Below are positions 1-10,827 of a DNA stretch of 64,000 bases, piece after piece; the first letter of the stretch is position 1, and every line of letters begins with the position of its first letter. Source of the DNA: Phoronis australis (taxonomy: Eukaryota > Phoronida > Phoronidae); contig NMRA01000024.1 in assembly GCA_002633005.1 (NCBI GenBank), forward strand, positions 225,744-289,743. The letters run 5' to 3'. The notes beneath the pieces were generated by a model. The model did not search any database. It was not told the origin of the DNA and was given only the letters and a program-made list of their open reading frames with translations. A program made the translations under genes and the position numbers.

Positions 1-175
1 GAGTTGACGATATATTCGACAGTGGTGGCTCATATCATTTTGCTGTCATGAGCAATTAGTCATATCTGGTTTAATTTGTTGATCAAGAGTAGGCCTATTA
101 CCTTCAAGCATAGCCTAGGTCCTGGTGAGGTAAGCACTACCGGGACTAAAAGTTGATTTGTCATTGATCTGAAAT
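1..175 (-). repeat. Dispersed repeat family A, copy 1 (cut by window edge)
   Basis: Read on the minus strand, this segment matches the start of the repeats at 31897-32460 and 52133-52603. Shared landmarks are a CAGATCAATGACAAATCAA block, CACCAGGACCTAGGCTATGC, a TTGATCAACAAATTAAACCAG block and TATATC.TCAACTC. The copy is cut by the start of the window, so its full length is unknown. No coding capacity is visible. The element class is not recognised. Confidence 0.7.
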
Positions 176-417
176 AATACTTGATGTCATCAAATATATA
201 TTTTGATTACGATAAAAAACCAGGCTCGAAATTGAAAATAAAAATTATATGACCATCAATTCTGCTTTCTTGGTTTTAATAATTACGCCTATTTCATGTG
301 TTATATTTTTCAAATGTCAATCTCGACCAAGTTGAATTTTAAAAATAAAACACCTAATTCTTTCGTCCAAAGCATAACCTCGTTTTAGAGCTCAATTTCA
401 GTTAACTGGACAGAACA
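176..417. other. AT-rich spacer, nothing recognised
   Basis: AT-rich sequence between repeat A and repeat B. No open frame, repeat or signal could be supported. Confidence 0.4.
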
Positions 418-1210
418 CAGTGGCGGATTTAGAGGGGAGCCAAGGGGGCCATGCCCCCCTAAACTTATCCCAGATTCCATTTGGCAGTTCAGGAAAAATC
501 CTGGCTAATACTCTGTCTTGCCCCTCCCTAACTCAAAGTCCTGGATACCCCTGGAACAAGCATAGTTATCATGTTTCTTCAGAGGTCTCGTTCATATCCG
601 AGGGGAAAGGTGCCTGTGCGGCCTTCTGAGAGGGGAACGTTTCGCCGAGTGACGGGTAAGTGAAAAATCTACTGACCTCCCGATCACCATCAATAGCACC
701 CCGCCCTGTTGCAAGCTCTCATAGCTCTGTCTCAAGTAGCATTTTCAGTGGCTGATCTAAGATACCATGAGGGGGGCCGACAAGCGGGCAAAGCGCGATT
801 GTATGCACGCAGGCGGCCCGGAAGTTGCGGGCGCCGAGGATGTATACCTTCTGCTCAGGAAGTAAAAAAAAAAACGGAACGTGTTTTCCCCCCTCGTCCG
901 CTCCCGGTCCTAGCTCGAACTCAGTCCCGCTTCACGTGCGTTTTGCTGGTTTATTTTGCTTGCGACAGTCAAGGGGGGGGGGGAGCCTGCCCCCCTAAGT
1001 CCGCCAATGATTTTGTACTTTTTCAAATTGTCACCTCTGTGGTCACAGGTGATTTGAACCGTTGGAGAGAAATTTTCGATCACTAAGGGAATTTTTAGGC
1101 CTCGTGGGGCCGGGAATTTGCGTGGTTTTTCAATATTTTTGAGAGGGGAATAGGGCCGATATTTGGCCCCAAAAATGAGGGATTGAGGGCCCTGTCCTTT
1201 TTGTAAAAAA
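418..1210 (+). repeat. Dispersed repeat family B, copy 1, interrupted by a MITE
   Basis: Parts of this segment match 30130-30480 in the same orientation. Shared landmarks are ATCCGAGGG..GGTGCCTGTG, CTACC/CTGACCTCCCGAT, TTTCAAA.TGTCACCT and the GAGGGAAATTTTTA-type 3' part. It opens with CAGTGGCGGATTTAG, a terminus seen in hAT-like MITEs, but no matching inverted end was found at the far side. The alignment to copy 2 is broken exactly where the element at 746-1009 is inserted. Short frames inside are not convincing as genes. Confidence 0.55.
746..1009. mobile_element. MITE (hAT-like ends) with 5-bp target duplication, nested in repeat B
   Basis: This is a 264-bp element with imperfect terminal inverted repeats. 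The left end reads CAGTGGCTGATCTAAG and the reverse complement of the right end reads CATTGGCGGACTTAG. Both flanks carry ATTTT (741-745 and 1010-1014), a 5-bp target-site duplication. The related copy of the host repeat at 30 kb lacks this insert, which gives an approximate empty site. It has no transposase, so it is non-autonomous. The assignment to hAT is inferred from CAG..GGCGG-type ends only. Confidence 0.65.
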
Positions 1211-1544
1211 AATGCATCGCTCTTCAACCCATAGTCATGAAAACACAGACTGGTTGGCCGAAGATTTTCCGGTCCTCGTTGCTATGGCGGCATCCGAGAT
1301 GCGACAAGTTATGATTCGAAAAAAGTTATAAATTTTACACGGACATATTTTCCTTCGTCGCGGCGTATGGCAATGACCCAACGCTTCCGAATTCCAACGT
1401 CCTTGGGGATTGTAAAACAGACAGTTCAGTGTCCGTATTTTTTCTAGCTGTTCGGGCAACGCGGTGTACAACTATGCGGATAAGCCACCAGAGCTATCGT
1501 AGCGAGCCTCGTTTTGGAACGCGCCTCCTGTCGGCGTGAATAGC

Positions 1545-1665
1545 GTCTATAGTAAGTCTTCACTCTAAGCAAGGAGTGTAGGAGTATAGGAGAGTTCACT
1601 TGTGAGTTCGCTGTTACCGCTACTGCTAGCGCCGCCAAGTGGTGAACAAGCAACTGTCAACCAGG
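1545..1665 (-). repeat. Repeat C, copy 1 (inverted relative to 3465-3640)
   Basis: On the minus strand this segment reads TTCACCACTTGGCGGCGCTAG and then GTGAACTCTCCTATACTC.. with ACACTCCTTGCT. Nearly the same string occurs on the plus strand at 3480-3575. It lies directly upstream of, and divergent from, the THAP-like start at 1679. It could be a duplicated promoter-proximal segment or a dispersed repeat; the sequence does not decide. Confidence 0.55.
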
Positions 1666-1678
1666 AAGCGCCAAAACA

Positions 1679-1776
1679 ATGGGGAAGGACGCATTTTGCA
1701 GTGCGATAACTTTCATGAATTCATCCACGAAAACCCCAGACGTGTCACTTTTTAGGTTTCCTAAGGATCCAGAAAG
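1679..1776 (+). pseudogene. THAP zinc-finger N-terminal exon, probably degenerate
   Basis: An ATG in a good context (AAACAATGG) opens 32 codons ending at a consensus-like donor (AG|GTAAGG at 1776/1777). The peptide starts MGKDAFCSAIT and ends VSLFRFPKDPER. THAP C2CH DNA-binding domains begin M..C..C and carry a .F.RFPKD.E. strand, so the match is to the first half of a THAP domain. The second zinc cysteine is replaced by Phe (CSAITF). No continuation with the CxxH half was found downstream, where a MITE occupies the putative intron. It could be the first exon of an active gene whose next exon I cannot see, but loss of a zinc ligand favours a relic. THAP domains occur in host transcription factors and in P-element and Kolobok transposases. 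Confidence 0.4.
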
Positions 1777-1833
1777 GTAAGGATTATCTGTTATTCAATA
1801 ACATGATACATTGGCTTTCATTTTGTGTGTTCT

Positions 1834-2236
1834 GGGTCCGGTCTCCAATCTTTTTACTCGAAACGAAACTCGAAATTAGGTTTGGCATTTTCTACTCTAC
1901 TTTTGGGCGAAATCAAGATAAGTGTCTATGATTCTATGCTCGAGTACACAATAACTTACGTAGATAATTTATTGCCCTTAGTTCACAGTTTGTAAACCCA
2001 ATATTAAAGCAATAAGTTCGAGTTTGAACTCGAAATTTCGATTTTTTACTCGAGTTTGTAGCACGAATATAAGGGTCTTCAAGGGCAAACTTGAACTAGA
2101 AACTCCTATGCATAAACTATAATGTATTCGAGCACAGTCTGATAACCAATTATCTTAAGTTCGCACAAAAGGAGCAGAGAAATTGCCAAAAATAATTTCG
2201 AGTTCGTTTCGAGTACAAAGATTAGAGACCGTGCCC
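1834..2236. mobile_element. MITE with long terminal inverted repeats
   Basis: The element is 403 bp. Its ends are GGGTCCGGTCTCCAATC at the left and, reverse-complemented at the right, GGGCACGGTCTCTAATC. Both continue into ACTCGAAACGAA..CTCGAAATT and TTTGGCA.TTTCT, so the inverted homology reaches well over 60 bp per side. It is flanked by TGTTCT (1828-1833) and TGTTCA (2237-2242), a likely 6-bp duplication with one change. The motif ACTCGA recurs inside. No open frame of note. It lies 57 bp past the donor of the THAP-like exon. Confidence 0.65.
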
Positions 2237-3464
2237 TGTTCACGGTTGTTAGACAAGTCGATCACAGTCCCGTTGCCACTGTCTGTTGTTTGCAGTGTAG
2301 GCTAGGCGTACTGTACAGTCGGGCTGCCGGCGGAAGGACTATGATGAACGTACGATGTGATCGTCAGCTTTTTGAATACTTGCAGTCCATCAATTCCAAA
2401 TCAAAATGTCACCCGTACGATCGCAGGGACAATTTTAGGAAAACAGGCCCATGGCCATGAGTAATATGACTGGTGACACAGCCATGGCACAATCACAGCC
2501 ACAGGGCCACTAAGTCTGTCATGAGTCAAGTTAGCGAATCTGTGGGTCTCGGTGATAAGGTGAAAAATCCGAACATAATTTTAATGTGCCAGTTGGACCA
2601 ATTAAGTTAAGTAGTGTGTCATTGAAAACTTAATTCTTAGTGTGTCAATGATGCGGAGGTGCGGCCCTGTTAAAATATCCGTGGATCAACATTTGAGTCC
2701 GAGTTTTTTTCAGTTGACACCAAAACGCTTTTGTCTCTATCACAATCACAGTATACTACGACAGGAATTCTGTAGTGTAGTGTACTTTAGTGTAGGCGAC
2801 CAGTCTTCTGTGAACCTAGTGAGTATGAGGTCTGTTCCTGAGTCTCTCAGTCATTGCTAGTACTAGCCTGGTGCATTGAATAGTGAACACATGTGAAGTT
2901 TTTGGGTGGAGATGAAACCAGCAGTGAGCTGGGAGCTTCATGTTTGTCAATGGTCAGGGGAGCAACCAAAATTTGTGACGATGGTAGGGGCTCAACACCC
3001 ATGTGGCATACCCCATTGGTTTTTACTTGTTTAGCACTCCTCCCATGTAACCCCCCTGGTAGGGGGTCAACACTCATTTGGCGCCCACCTGGTTTTTGCC
3101 TGGTACCTCCTTAGCTGGCACCTGGGGGGGAATTCCCCTCTGAACCCCCAGGAGCAATCATTCAAATTATGTAGTCCATGGAGGTAAGAACTGTTATAAG
3201 GAACGATAATTACCTTGTTAAGAACTCAAACATGAAACAAAACCATGATGAATTTTGAAGGCCGGGAGCTTCAAGACAATAATAAAAACAAATACACTTT
3301 AATATTGATTAAAATACACATTTTCGTTCTCATTCGATTATAAGTGGATGTTAATTTATGTATTCTAACCATTTTCGATCACACATTAATTTTATTGCAC
3401 GTTGAATGTCGTTAAAGTATGAATTTATCAGTGTTTACATTGTTCGAACTGGGCTCTAACTAAG
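2237..3464. other. No gene recognised
   Basis: Short open frames on both strands around 2640-3110 have unbiased composition and no splice context. C-runs and partly duplicated GGTAGGGG.TCAACAC blocks near 2980-3070 suggest old repeats. Confidence 0.35.
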
Positions 3465-3660
3465 TGTTGATTATTCACCGCTTGGGGCGCTAGTGTTTCG
3501 ACCGGTAACCATTGCGGCGAATGGTAAAATGGCGGAGTGAACTCTCCTATACTCGTACACTCCTTGCTCTAAGTATGCGCCGTTGTTTCCGCAGCTTCGT
3601 CTCCATGCCTGAAGATGGCGCTGATCAGGTTAGCCAAAGACGTCTCGTGGTCGGTCTCTG
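3465..3660 (+). repeat. Repeat C, copy 2
   Basis: This matches the reverse complement of 1545-1665 (CTTGGGGCGCTAG; GTGAACTCTCCTATACTCG; ACACTCCTTGCT). Downstream it carries a CTGAAGATGGCGCTGATCA block. Related blocks lie at 4092-4121 (plus) and 4701-4737 (minus, CAAGATGGCGCTGATCATT), so this short piece is dispersed at least three times within 1.1 kb. Confidence 0.5.
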
Positions 3661-6600
3661 GTTTGCAAACGCGACCCAGTCTCTCCATAACTTTTTCCGC
3701 TTTGTGTCGTGATGTGAGCCGATCCAACGGAAGTAAAATACCCGGGGGTAAAACTGTACTCAGTTTAGCTGTCTCAAACATGCAATACGAACTCAAGGTT
3801 TAAATTTATCATTTTCATTGCACAAATCTCCCCTCCTTCGATCATTACTAACATTAGCAATTTTCCGTCAGCGCATCATTTGTGTGTCAAATATATATGC
3901 GAGTTGTTTGAGACTTGACTGGCATTGACAGACCTCTTTCAAGAACTCCGAAAAGAAAGAGTTTGTGATCCGCTTTTAAATCAAAATAAGTCATATGTCA
4001 TACATACATGTACCTCGTCATCTCGCGAAGTGTAGCGAGTGTACAAAGTTGGAGAGACTAGGACACGTTTAGTCATTTGCAGCTTCGTTCACAAGCCTCA
4101 AGATAGCGCTTATCGGTTTAGTCCATAGACTTCACAATACTGATGTCTATTTATCCATTTTGAGGCATTTTCAAGAAAGGCGTCGCTCTAGTCGGTGGGT
4201 CGCCAACTGAAGCGACGTCTTTCGATGCATTTTGAGACTTGGAGTCAGAGGAAGTATACCTTGTGCGTGCTTGTTGGCCATAGACGACGTTCACCGCTAG
4301 ACTGACACATGAGAAACCTTCAAGCACGTGAACTTTGAATACTTAGATACCAGTTCTTGAAGGTTTTTGTCCTTTAGTCTTTGATGTGATATATTTTTCC
4401 AGGAGATCTAATTTTGATATTTTCACAGGGTTGTTCTCGGCTGTCATTCATTATTGACGGTTTGAAATAAGGTAGTTCGCGCACTTATTTGCGGTTCTTT
4501 TTTATTGATAGCACCGTAGAAATTATTCCGTTTTTGAATCAAAATTGCTGCACAAGTACCGTTAGTTTTGATTCTAACTTGAATTATATTACAGCACATT
4601 TCAATGTTGATATAACTTTGTAGCACTCATAATATTCAGGGGATTTCCGCAAAAATATTCAGAATTTTAGCAAGTAAATTTCTGCTCACCAAGCTTCAAA
4701 AGGTTAAAATGATCAGCGCCATCTTGATGCTTGAGGACAAGGCTGGTAAATGCACTACTGATCATGTTTCCAAACGGAGAACGTATGTGACGAGATCGCA
4801 TCATTTTTCTTATTCTTGCCTCATAGGTCACTGCCCGCGCGACGCCGGGGCCTTTTCGTGCTTAAAGCTCTTTTCCAGTGCACGCTATTCCCTTCTCGCG
4901 GACGGATACTCTCCTCTCCATTACCCCTTTCGCGTCTCATGGACCATCTTTCCTTGGTTGCATTCGATCAATTCAGATATCGCATATTCTTTGTTTGCCC
5001 GCGAACGCTTGTTTTTGCCTTACAGAGACATTTGTCAATCGCCGGAACTGCCCGACTACGAAATGGGTCAGCTTAGGAATTCAGCTTCTCATAACCCGCC
5101 CATAAGCGTGATTATCTCGCTGTTGTTTACGTTGACGAGAGTGCAGTTAAATGCTCTTTACCCATTTACTGGAATGTTCAGTAGAATTTTCAATGCATCT
5201 ATTTTTTAGTTTTCACTGTTCTAGATTAAAGCTGTAGTTGTGGGCGATTCTGTGTAGGGAACATCATCAGTTTTGCAGCCGTAAAATGCTGTTTTTGGGA
5301 ATGTTGTAAGGATTGGACTGACACCTTGCAGTTTTAGCTTTGGCCAGAACTACAAAACAAGATCCGTTGTGATTCTGTGATTTCATTGCAATTCGCGAAT
5401 TCTCGCCGATGTCAGTCAATCACTCGTGGAAATCAAGGCCGGTGTCTTTACCATTTCATGGGCGGCGCAGCACCGAAAAAACGGGGGGCTTTAAACTAAA
5501 GAAGACTCTGCCATTTAGCGAGTGATGTTTGGATCAGCGGTTGAGTGTTTAGATGAGGCTGCCAAGAGTAGTATATTTCCCTTGTTTTGGCCGATGGTTA
5601 TACCCGAGTAAAGACTGGAATTTCTAGTTCCCTCGAAGAATCCCAATATAAAGCCGCGTTTCGTGCTGATCTCACTTTAAACACACTTCGAATTCTTAAT
5701 CTAATGTTTTCAGCTAATTGGTGTCGAAAACTTGGTAAATGAAATTCTAAACATTGCATGTGCAATTTGCAATCGTCGCTGTACAACACGTGTGCATTAT
5801 ACAGCAACGATTTCACCACTCGTAAGAACGAGAGCGTTTGCAAGGGAACTAGTTAGCGGTTCATATAATTATGTAGGCGGAATTGTCGACTGCTTTCAGC
5901 ATGGAAACGAGAACAGGCAATAAGAAGACTGACAAAACATTGAAGGTTTTGAAAAAAACATGGTCCATTCTACTCATGTCGCGCTGTGCAGTCTCTTGCA
6001 TATAGTCGGCATACTCCTACTCGTGCAATGGCCGTGAGACACAAGCAATGTTCGTGGTACAATTTGATCGTTATTTTCTACATTACCACTATGTTATGTT
6101 GAAATAATGACATTAAATGAATGCTAGTACCTTCATTGCCGATGTCATAGTTCCCTGTGTTTGTGCCATAAACGCCAAGTTCACACGAAAATAGGACCAT
6201 CTAATGTTGTGACTTCTGACTTTGAAAATGCCATATGTGACAGTTCGTTGTAGAGACCAAGCCCGACAGTGACATTTCGTGGCAAGTTAATCTTGGGTCC
6301 GTTTCTTGAAACTTTCTCTGTCTTAATTTAGACCGAAATCGGACAAGCTGACGTCATAGCCTACTGTTATTGCAGACGACACAGATACACATTAATTAAT
6401 TCTGTTGTCTGTTCATGATGTCATTATATATATGGCGCGAATCTGCTAGGTTGTTTACTGAACGGCCGCGAACAATCTATCTATCCGTAAAAAAAATCTG
6501 CCTCGTGATTTGTCATGACCCCATTGTACGACTACCTGAATCTATTGTGCAAGTGTTCTTAAAGAGGCATGGAAAGCTAAAACTCATAAAAATACCTTTC

Positions 6601-6762
6601 AAAAGGATTGTGGAAAATCTGCTTCTTAGGAATGCTAACGGGGAGAATTATTTACTTTGAATACTTCAAGAATTTCTAAACAAAACCGCCGGCTTCTCTA
6701 CAAAGGTACTGAACAACTGCTTCAGAGCTCACGTGACCTACAAATCAATTTTTCATTGGGTT
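3661..6762. other. No gene recognised
   Basis: About 3.1 kb without a supportable gene. A 166-codon open frame at 4709-5209 (plus) starts inside a repeat block, has overlapping alternative frames of similar quality and shows no recognised motif. A CATGGGCGGCGCAG block near 5458 resembles the hairpin units at 55071-55212. A short segment near 6560-6610 (AAAGAGGCATGGAAAGC..AAAATACC) resembles 26625-26690. Confidence 0.35.

Positions 6763-6830
<68 letters not shown>
6763..6830. repeat. (GT)n microsatellite
   Basis: A nearly pure TG dinucleotide tract of about 68 bp, about 100 bp upstream of the LINE endonuclease coding region. Confidence 0.95.
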
Positions 6831-6834
<4 letters not shown>

Positions 6835-7905
6835 TATACCCCGGTCCCACCTGCCCACCTGTTAAGTTTTTGTAATACTTGACGTGATCTCAAAATTTCT
6901 ATTGTAAAAATAGTTTCTGTTTTTCTACTATGATTGGAATTAATATCTTTTTCAGTTAATTGCCAGGGTTTAGGAACCCCAGAAAAAAGAAGAGATGTCT
7001 TTAATTATATAAAAAGTAAAGCATTTAACATATATCGTCTACAAGACACTCACCTTGCTTGTGATTTGGAGCCGTACATTGAATCTCAGTGGGGTTACAC
7101 TTGTTATTTCAGCTCTTACTAGAACAACTAAAGAGGAGTAGCTATTCTATTTAACAATAACTTTGAGTTAACTGTTGAAAATGTGAGAAAGGATTCTACG
7201 GGAAATTATGTTATTGTAGAAAGAATTGTGGAGGGAGAGAGAGAGTCATTCTTGTAATTTTTATACGGTTCAAATACTGATAACTTGGACTATTTTCAAT
7301 AATTGAAGAAATTGATGTTGATAAGTTTATTTTATGTGGAGATTTTAATTTAGTTCTGAGTTAAGAGCTGGATACTTGCAATTATAGATCTTGTAATAAT
7401 CCAAACGCTACAAAATTTCTATAGGGAATAATTAATACGTTTGATGTCTGTGATCCCTTTCGAGAATTTTTTTCCTTCAAAGAGAAGATTCACTTGGTGA
7501 AGAAAAAAATACAATTAAGCAGGCTAGGCTTGACTTTTTTCTGGTTTCCAAAACTTTGATGCATTGTGTCCAAAGAATTTCTATAGATCAGACCATTCTG
7601 GAGTCTTGTTAATCCAAAAATTTTGAGAAATTACTAGAGGTAAAGGACTCTGGAAATTTAACAATTCACTTTTAAATGACAACGCATATGTAGATATCGT
7701 TCAAGATACAATAACTGATGTTAAAAAGCAAAATAGCAATATGCCGTTTCGGTATACCATTTATATAGAATTCAAAATATTTCGAACAGTGTGATTCAGT
7801 TTGTTATAAATGATCAATTATTTTTGGATGTGCTGTTAATGGAAATAAGAAAAAAATACTATTTTTACTCGATTAAAAAAGGAACAGTTAGTAAGTCAAG
7901 AGAAT

Positions 7906-8316
7906 ATGTTAGAGAAAGAAATAGAGAATTTAGAACGTGTTGATGATAGAAAATTTGAAGATTTAGAAAGGAAAAAGAGTGCCTTTCTAGAAATAAGGTC
8001 AGAGAAATTAAAAGGGTATTACGTCAGATCCACGACAAAATGGATAGAGGACGGGGAATGCCTAACAAAATATTTTTGTAGCTTAGAATCGAGACATTTT
8101 TATAACAAATTGATGTATGAAATAGAATTGGAAAATGGAGAAATAATTACAAATCAAGAAAAGATACTAGACGTCCCCGCGAATATTTACAAAAATCTTT
8201 ATTCTGACAACAGTTCTACTGAAAAAAGTAAAATAGAGAACCTTATTGTTTCAAATAAGCTTCCCGATAATTTTGCTATGGAGCTTGGGGGACCCATAAG
8301 ATATGAAGAACTCTGA
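7906..8316 (+). pseudogene. LINE ORF2 fragment, linker between endonuclease and reverse transcriptase
   Basis: This 136-codon open segment is charged and lysine/glutamate-rich. It contains RSTTKWIEDGECLTKYFCSLE, the well-known conserved linker of L1/Tx1 ORF2, followed by NGEIITNQEKIL and FYxNLYS-like IYKNLYSD. It is the longest intact part of the dead element and belongs to the entry at 6934-10610. Confidence 0.85.
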
Positions 8317-8835
8317 ACAGTATTGAAAAATTCAAAAACTGAAAAAACCCAGGTCAGATGGTTTCACAAATGAATTCTTCAAGTTTCTCTGGAAAGATTT
8401 AGACTATTTTGTTTTAAGACACATAAATGAAAGCTATGAAAAAACCGCAATGTCAAACACCCAAAAAACTGGGGTCGTAACTTTAATTCCAAATCCAGAT
8501 AAGGCTTAGAAATTCATAAAAAATGGAGACTAATAACTTTGCTCAACAGTGTTTACAAGTTGGCATACGGATGTAATACTAGACGAATAAAAAAGGTACT
8601 TGGATATATGATTTCCCCGGATCAGAAGGGATTTATAAAAGGGTGATGTATGGGTGAAAATATAAGATTGACGTATGATATTATGAATTCTGTGAAAAAA
8701 TGGTATACCGGGGCTGTTATTACAAATAGATTTTAAAAAAGCTTTTGATAGCTTGTCATGGAACTTCATAAATAATGTTTTGGATATTTTTAATTTCAAG
8801 GCCTCAATTAAGCGTTGAATTAAAGCATTTTATAA

Positions 8836-9192
8836 TTGTCCCGTGTCATGGTTCAAAACGGTTTCCTGTCCAAATGTTTTACTCTGCACAGGGGCTGTAG
8901 ACAAAGTGATCCTCTTTCTCCGTATGTTTTTATTTTATGTGCTGAAATATTAGCTATGATGACGGAACAAGATAGAGAAATTAAAGGCATTCAAATACGA
9001 AATGATGAGTTCATACTTACTCAGTATGCTGATGACACAACGTTTTTCTTAGATGGTTCACGGCGTAGTTTGGAAGCTACTATAGAAGTTTTGAGTAGAT
9101 ATGCAGATATGTATGGTTTGAGAGTAAATTATTCCAAAACAAATGTTATTTGGTTGGGCAGTAAAGTATTTTATAAACATTTAAGATTATAA
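8836..9192 (+). pseudogene. LINE ORF2 fragment, reverse transcriptase palm with YADD
   Basis: The open segment carries GCRQSDPLSPYVFILCAEIL (RT block around the conserved QGDPLSP-type motif, here QSDPLSP) and then LTQYADDTTFFLDGSRRSL with the catalytic Asp pair, and SRYADMYGLRVNYSKTN. This order matches the fingers-palm core of non-LTR reverse transcriptases. The frame is lost on both sides, so it is a fragment of the element at 6934-10610. The catalytic Asp pair is still present. Confidence 0.9.
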
Positions 9193-10789
9193 AATTTTAA
9201 AAGATGTTTTCCATCACGCAAGATGGAAGTTGGAATGGGACATAACGGAATTTAAGATGCTAGGTATCAAGTTCAGTGTTAACCTACAAAAAATGATTGA
9301 CATCAACTACAATGAGAGGATTGATGAAATCAATAATCTTATCAAAATTTGGTCTAGAAGAAAAATCTCCTTTTTTGGGGGAAAGTTACGGTGGTGAAGG
9401 CCTTTATGGTGCCAAAAATTATTCACATAATGACAACCCTGCCTACTCCATCAGACATTATTATGAATGAATTGAACGCAAGCATTTTTAAGTTTATTTG
9501 GAATAACAAAATTGAGAGAGTGAAGAGAGATGTATTAATTAAAGTAAGAGCTCCATAAAGATGCGAATGATTTACTCTCGACAAGTTTATGGCATAACGA
9601 TGAAATACTAATAGACAGAAAATCTATCTTCTTTAGCAAGTATGCTAGTGGTGGTGTACTTTTTATTGATGACCTACGTGATAAAAATAACAGTTTTTAC
9701 TCATTTACTGAATTTATAAAGATCTCGAACATATCTACAAACTTTTTGGAATATTGTTCTCTGATTGAGTCTATTAGGTCGTTTCTGGGGAGAACACCAT
9801 TAAAAATGCAGTTAATTAAGATATATGGACCAATGATACCTTTTAATATCCCTATTTCTTTAAGCTGCACGTCATTATGTAAAATTGTGTATGAAATTGT
9901 CTGCCAGAACTAAATTTTGCCTATTGTCCAAAAAGATTTCAAGAAGAAGGTTATAATTTTCGAAGTGATGAATGGAAAAATTATATTAATTGTTTTTTAA
10001 ATTTACTTATTATTTCAAGTTATGTACACTGCAGTTTAAACTATTGCATAGAATACTTGTAACGAACTATTTTCTTAAAAAAATAACCTGGTGGACTCTG
10101 ATATATGTACTTTCTGTCACTCAAAAAGTGAAACAGTGGATCACATCCTTTTGGAATGCAATAACATAAAAATATTGATAGGAGAATTACGCAGTTGGGT
10201 GTTGATGGTAAAAGGTATAAATATGGTTAAGTGACAAAAAACAATGTTTTTGGCCTGCCCATAAAGTTTTAAATTGGATACTTTTGCAATTAAAACATTT
10301 TATTTACCTATCCAGGTGTAAAAAAATAATCCCCAGTTTCTTTCATTTCTTTAAGATAGAAACAGAATTTTATAATCAAACAATAATTTTATTAAATAAT
10401 GGTAATTTAGATGAATACCATGCAACCTAGAGAAACTAGTTAACCATAACTTTTGCCTGACAACATTCTACTAAAAGTGGGTGGGTATGTTGAGGGAGGG
10501 CGGGTGCGTGTTGGCGTGTGGTGTGTATGTTAAGAGTGAGAATGGCTTGATTTTTGTCTTACATGTCTGTATTTCTGTTCTGTATACCAATAAAAAAAGG
10601 TTAAAAAATACTCATTGGGTATAACGATTACGAGCAAAGTCTCTGTTGTAATTGCAAGTGTAATTACGGCCAGCGATTGCAGCCGTCTCGGTAGTTTTTA
10701 TTACGGGCAACATTTTCACCCCAATGACCCACGATACGGACCCTACAATTGACCAGCATGAGTACTGAAACGTCGGTGAAACAGATATC

Positions 10790-10795
10790 TTTATT
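10790..10795 (-). terminator. Poly(A) signal of the lectin gene
   Basis: TTTATT on the plus strand reads AATAAA on the minus strand, 33 nt beyond the lectin stop codon (10828-10830). It is a canonical signal at a plausible if short 3' UTR distance. Confidence 0.7.
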
Positions 10796-10827
10796 GATTC
10801 AAGTAGTCAAACAGTGTATTTCATCTG

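Larger units (their letters stand above)
6934..10610 (+). mobile_element. Decayed L1/Tx1-type non-LTR retrotransposon (ORF2 plus 3' UTR)
   Basis: The pieces appear in the order expected for ORF2 of L1/Tx1 LINEs. The endonuclease N-terminus (6934-7122) has SVNCQGLGTPEKRRDVFNY and LQDTHL; further endonuclease motifs ILCGDFNLV and FREFFPSKRR lie at about 7320-7500. A linker at 7906-8316 contains TKWIEDGECLTKYFCSLESR. The reverse transcriptase at about 8330-9190 has GCRQSDPLSPYVFILCAE and the catalytic YADDTTF. A C-terminal cysteine/histidine cluster at about 10085-10170 is of the form CTFCHSKSETVDHILLEC. The reading frame is broken by several frameshifts and stops, so it is not functional. The 3' UTR ends with AATAAA (10589-10594) and an A-rich tail. 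ORF1 was not found; the 5' end may be truncated. It converges on the lectin gene, tail to tail. Confidence 0.9.

Noticed and set aside
4709-5209. 166-codon plus-strand frame as a gene
   Set aside because: No motif, two other frames are open over the same bases, and its start lies in a short dispersed block.
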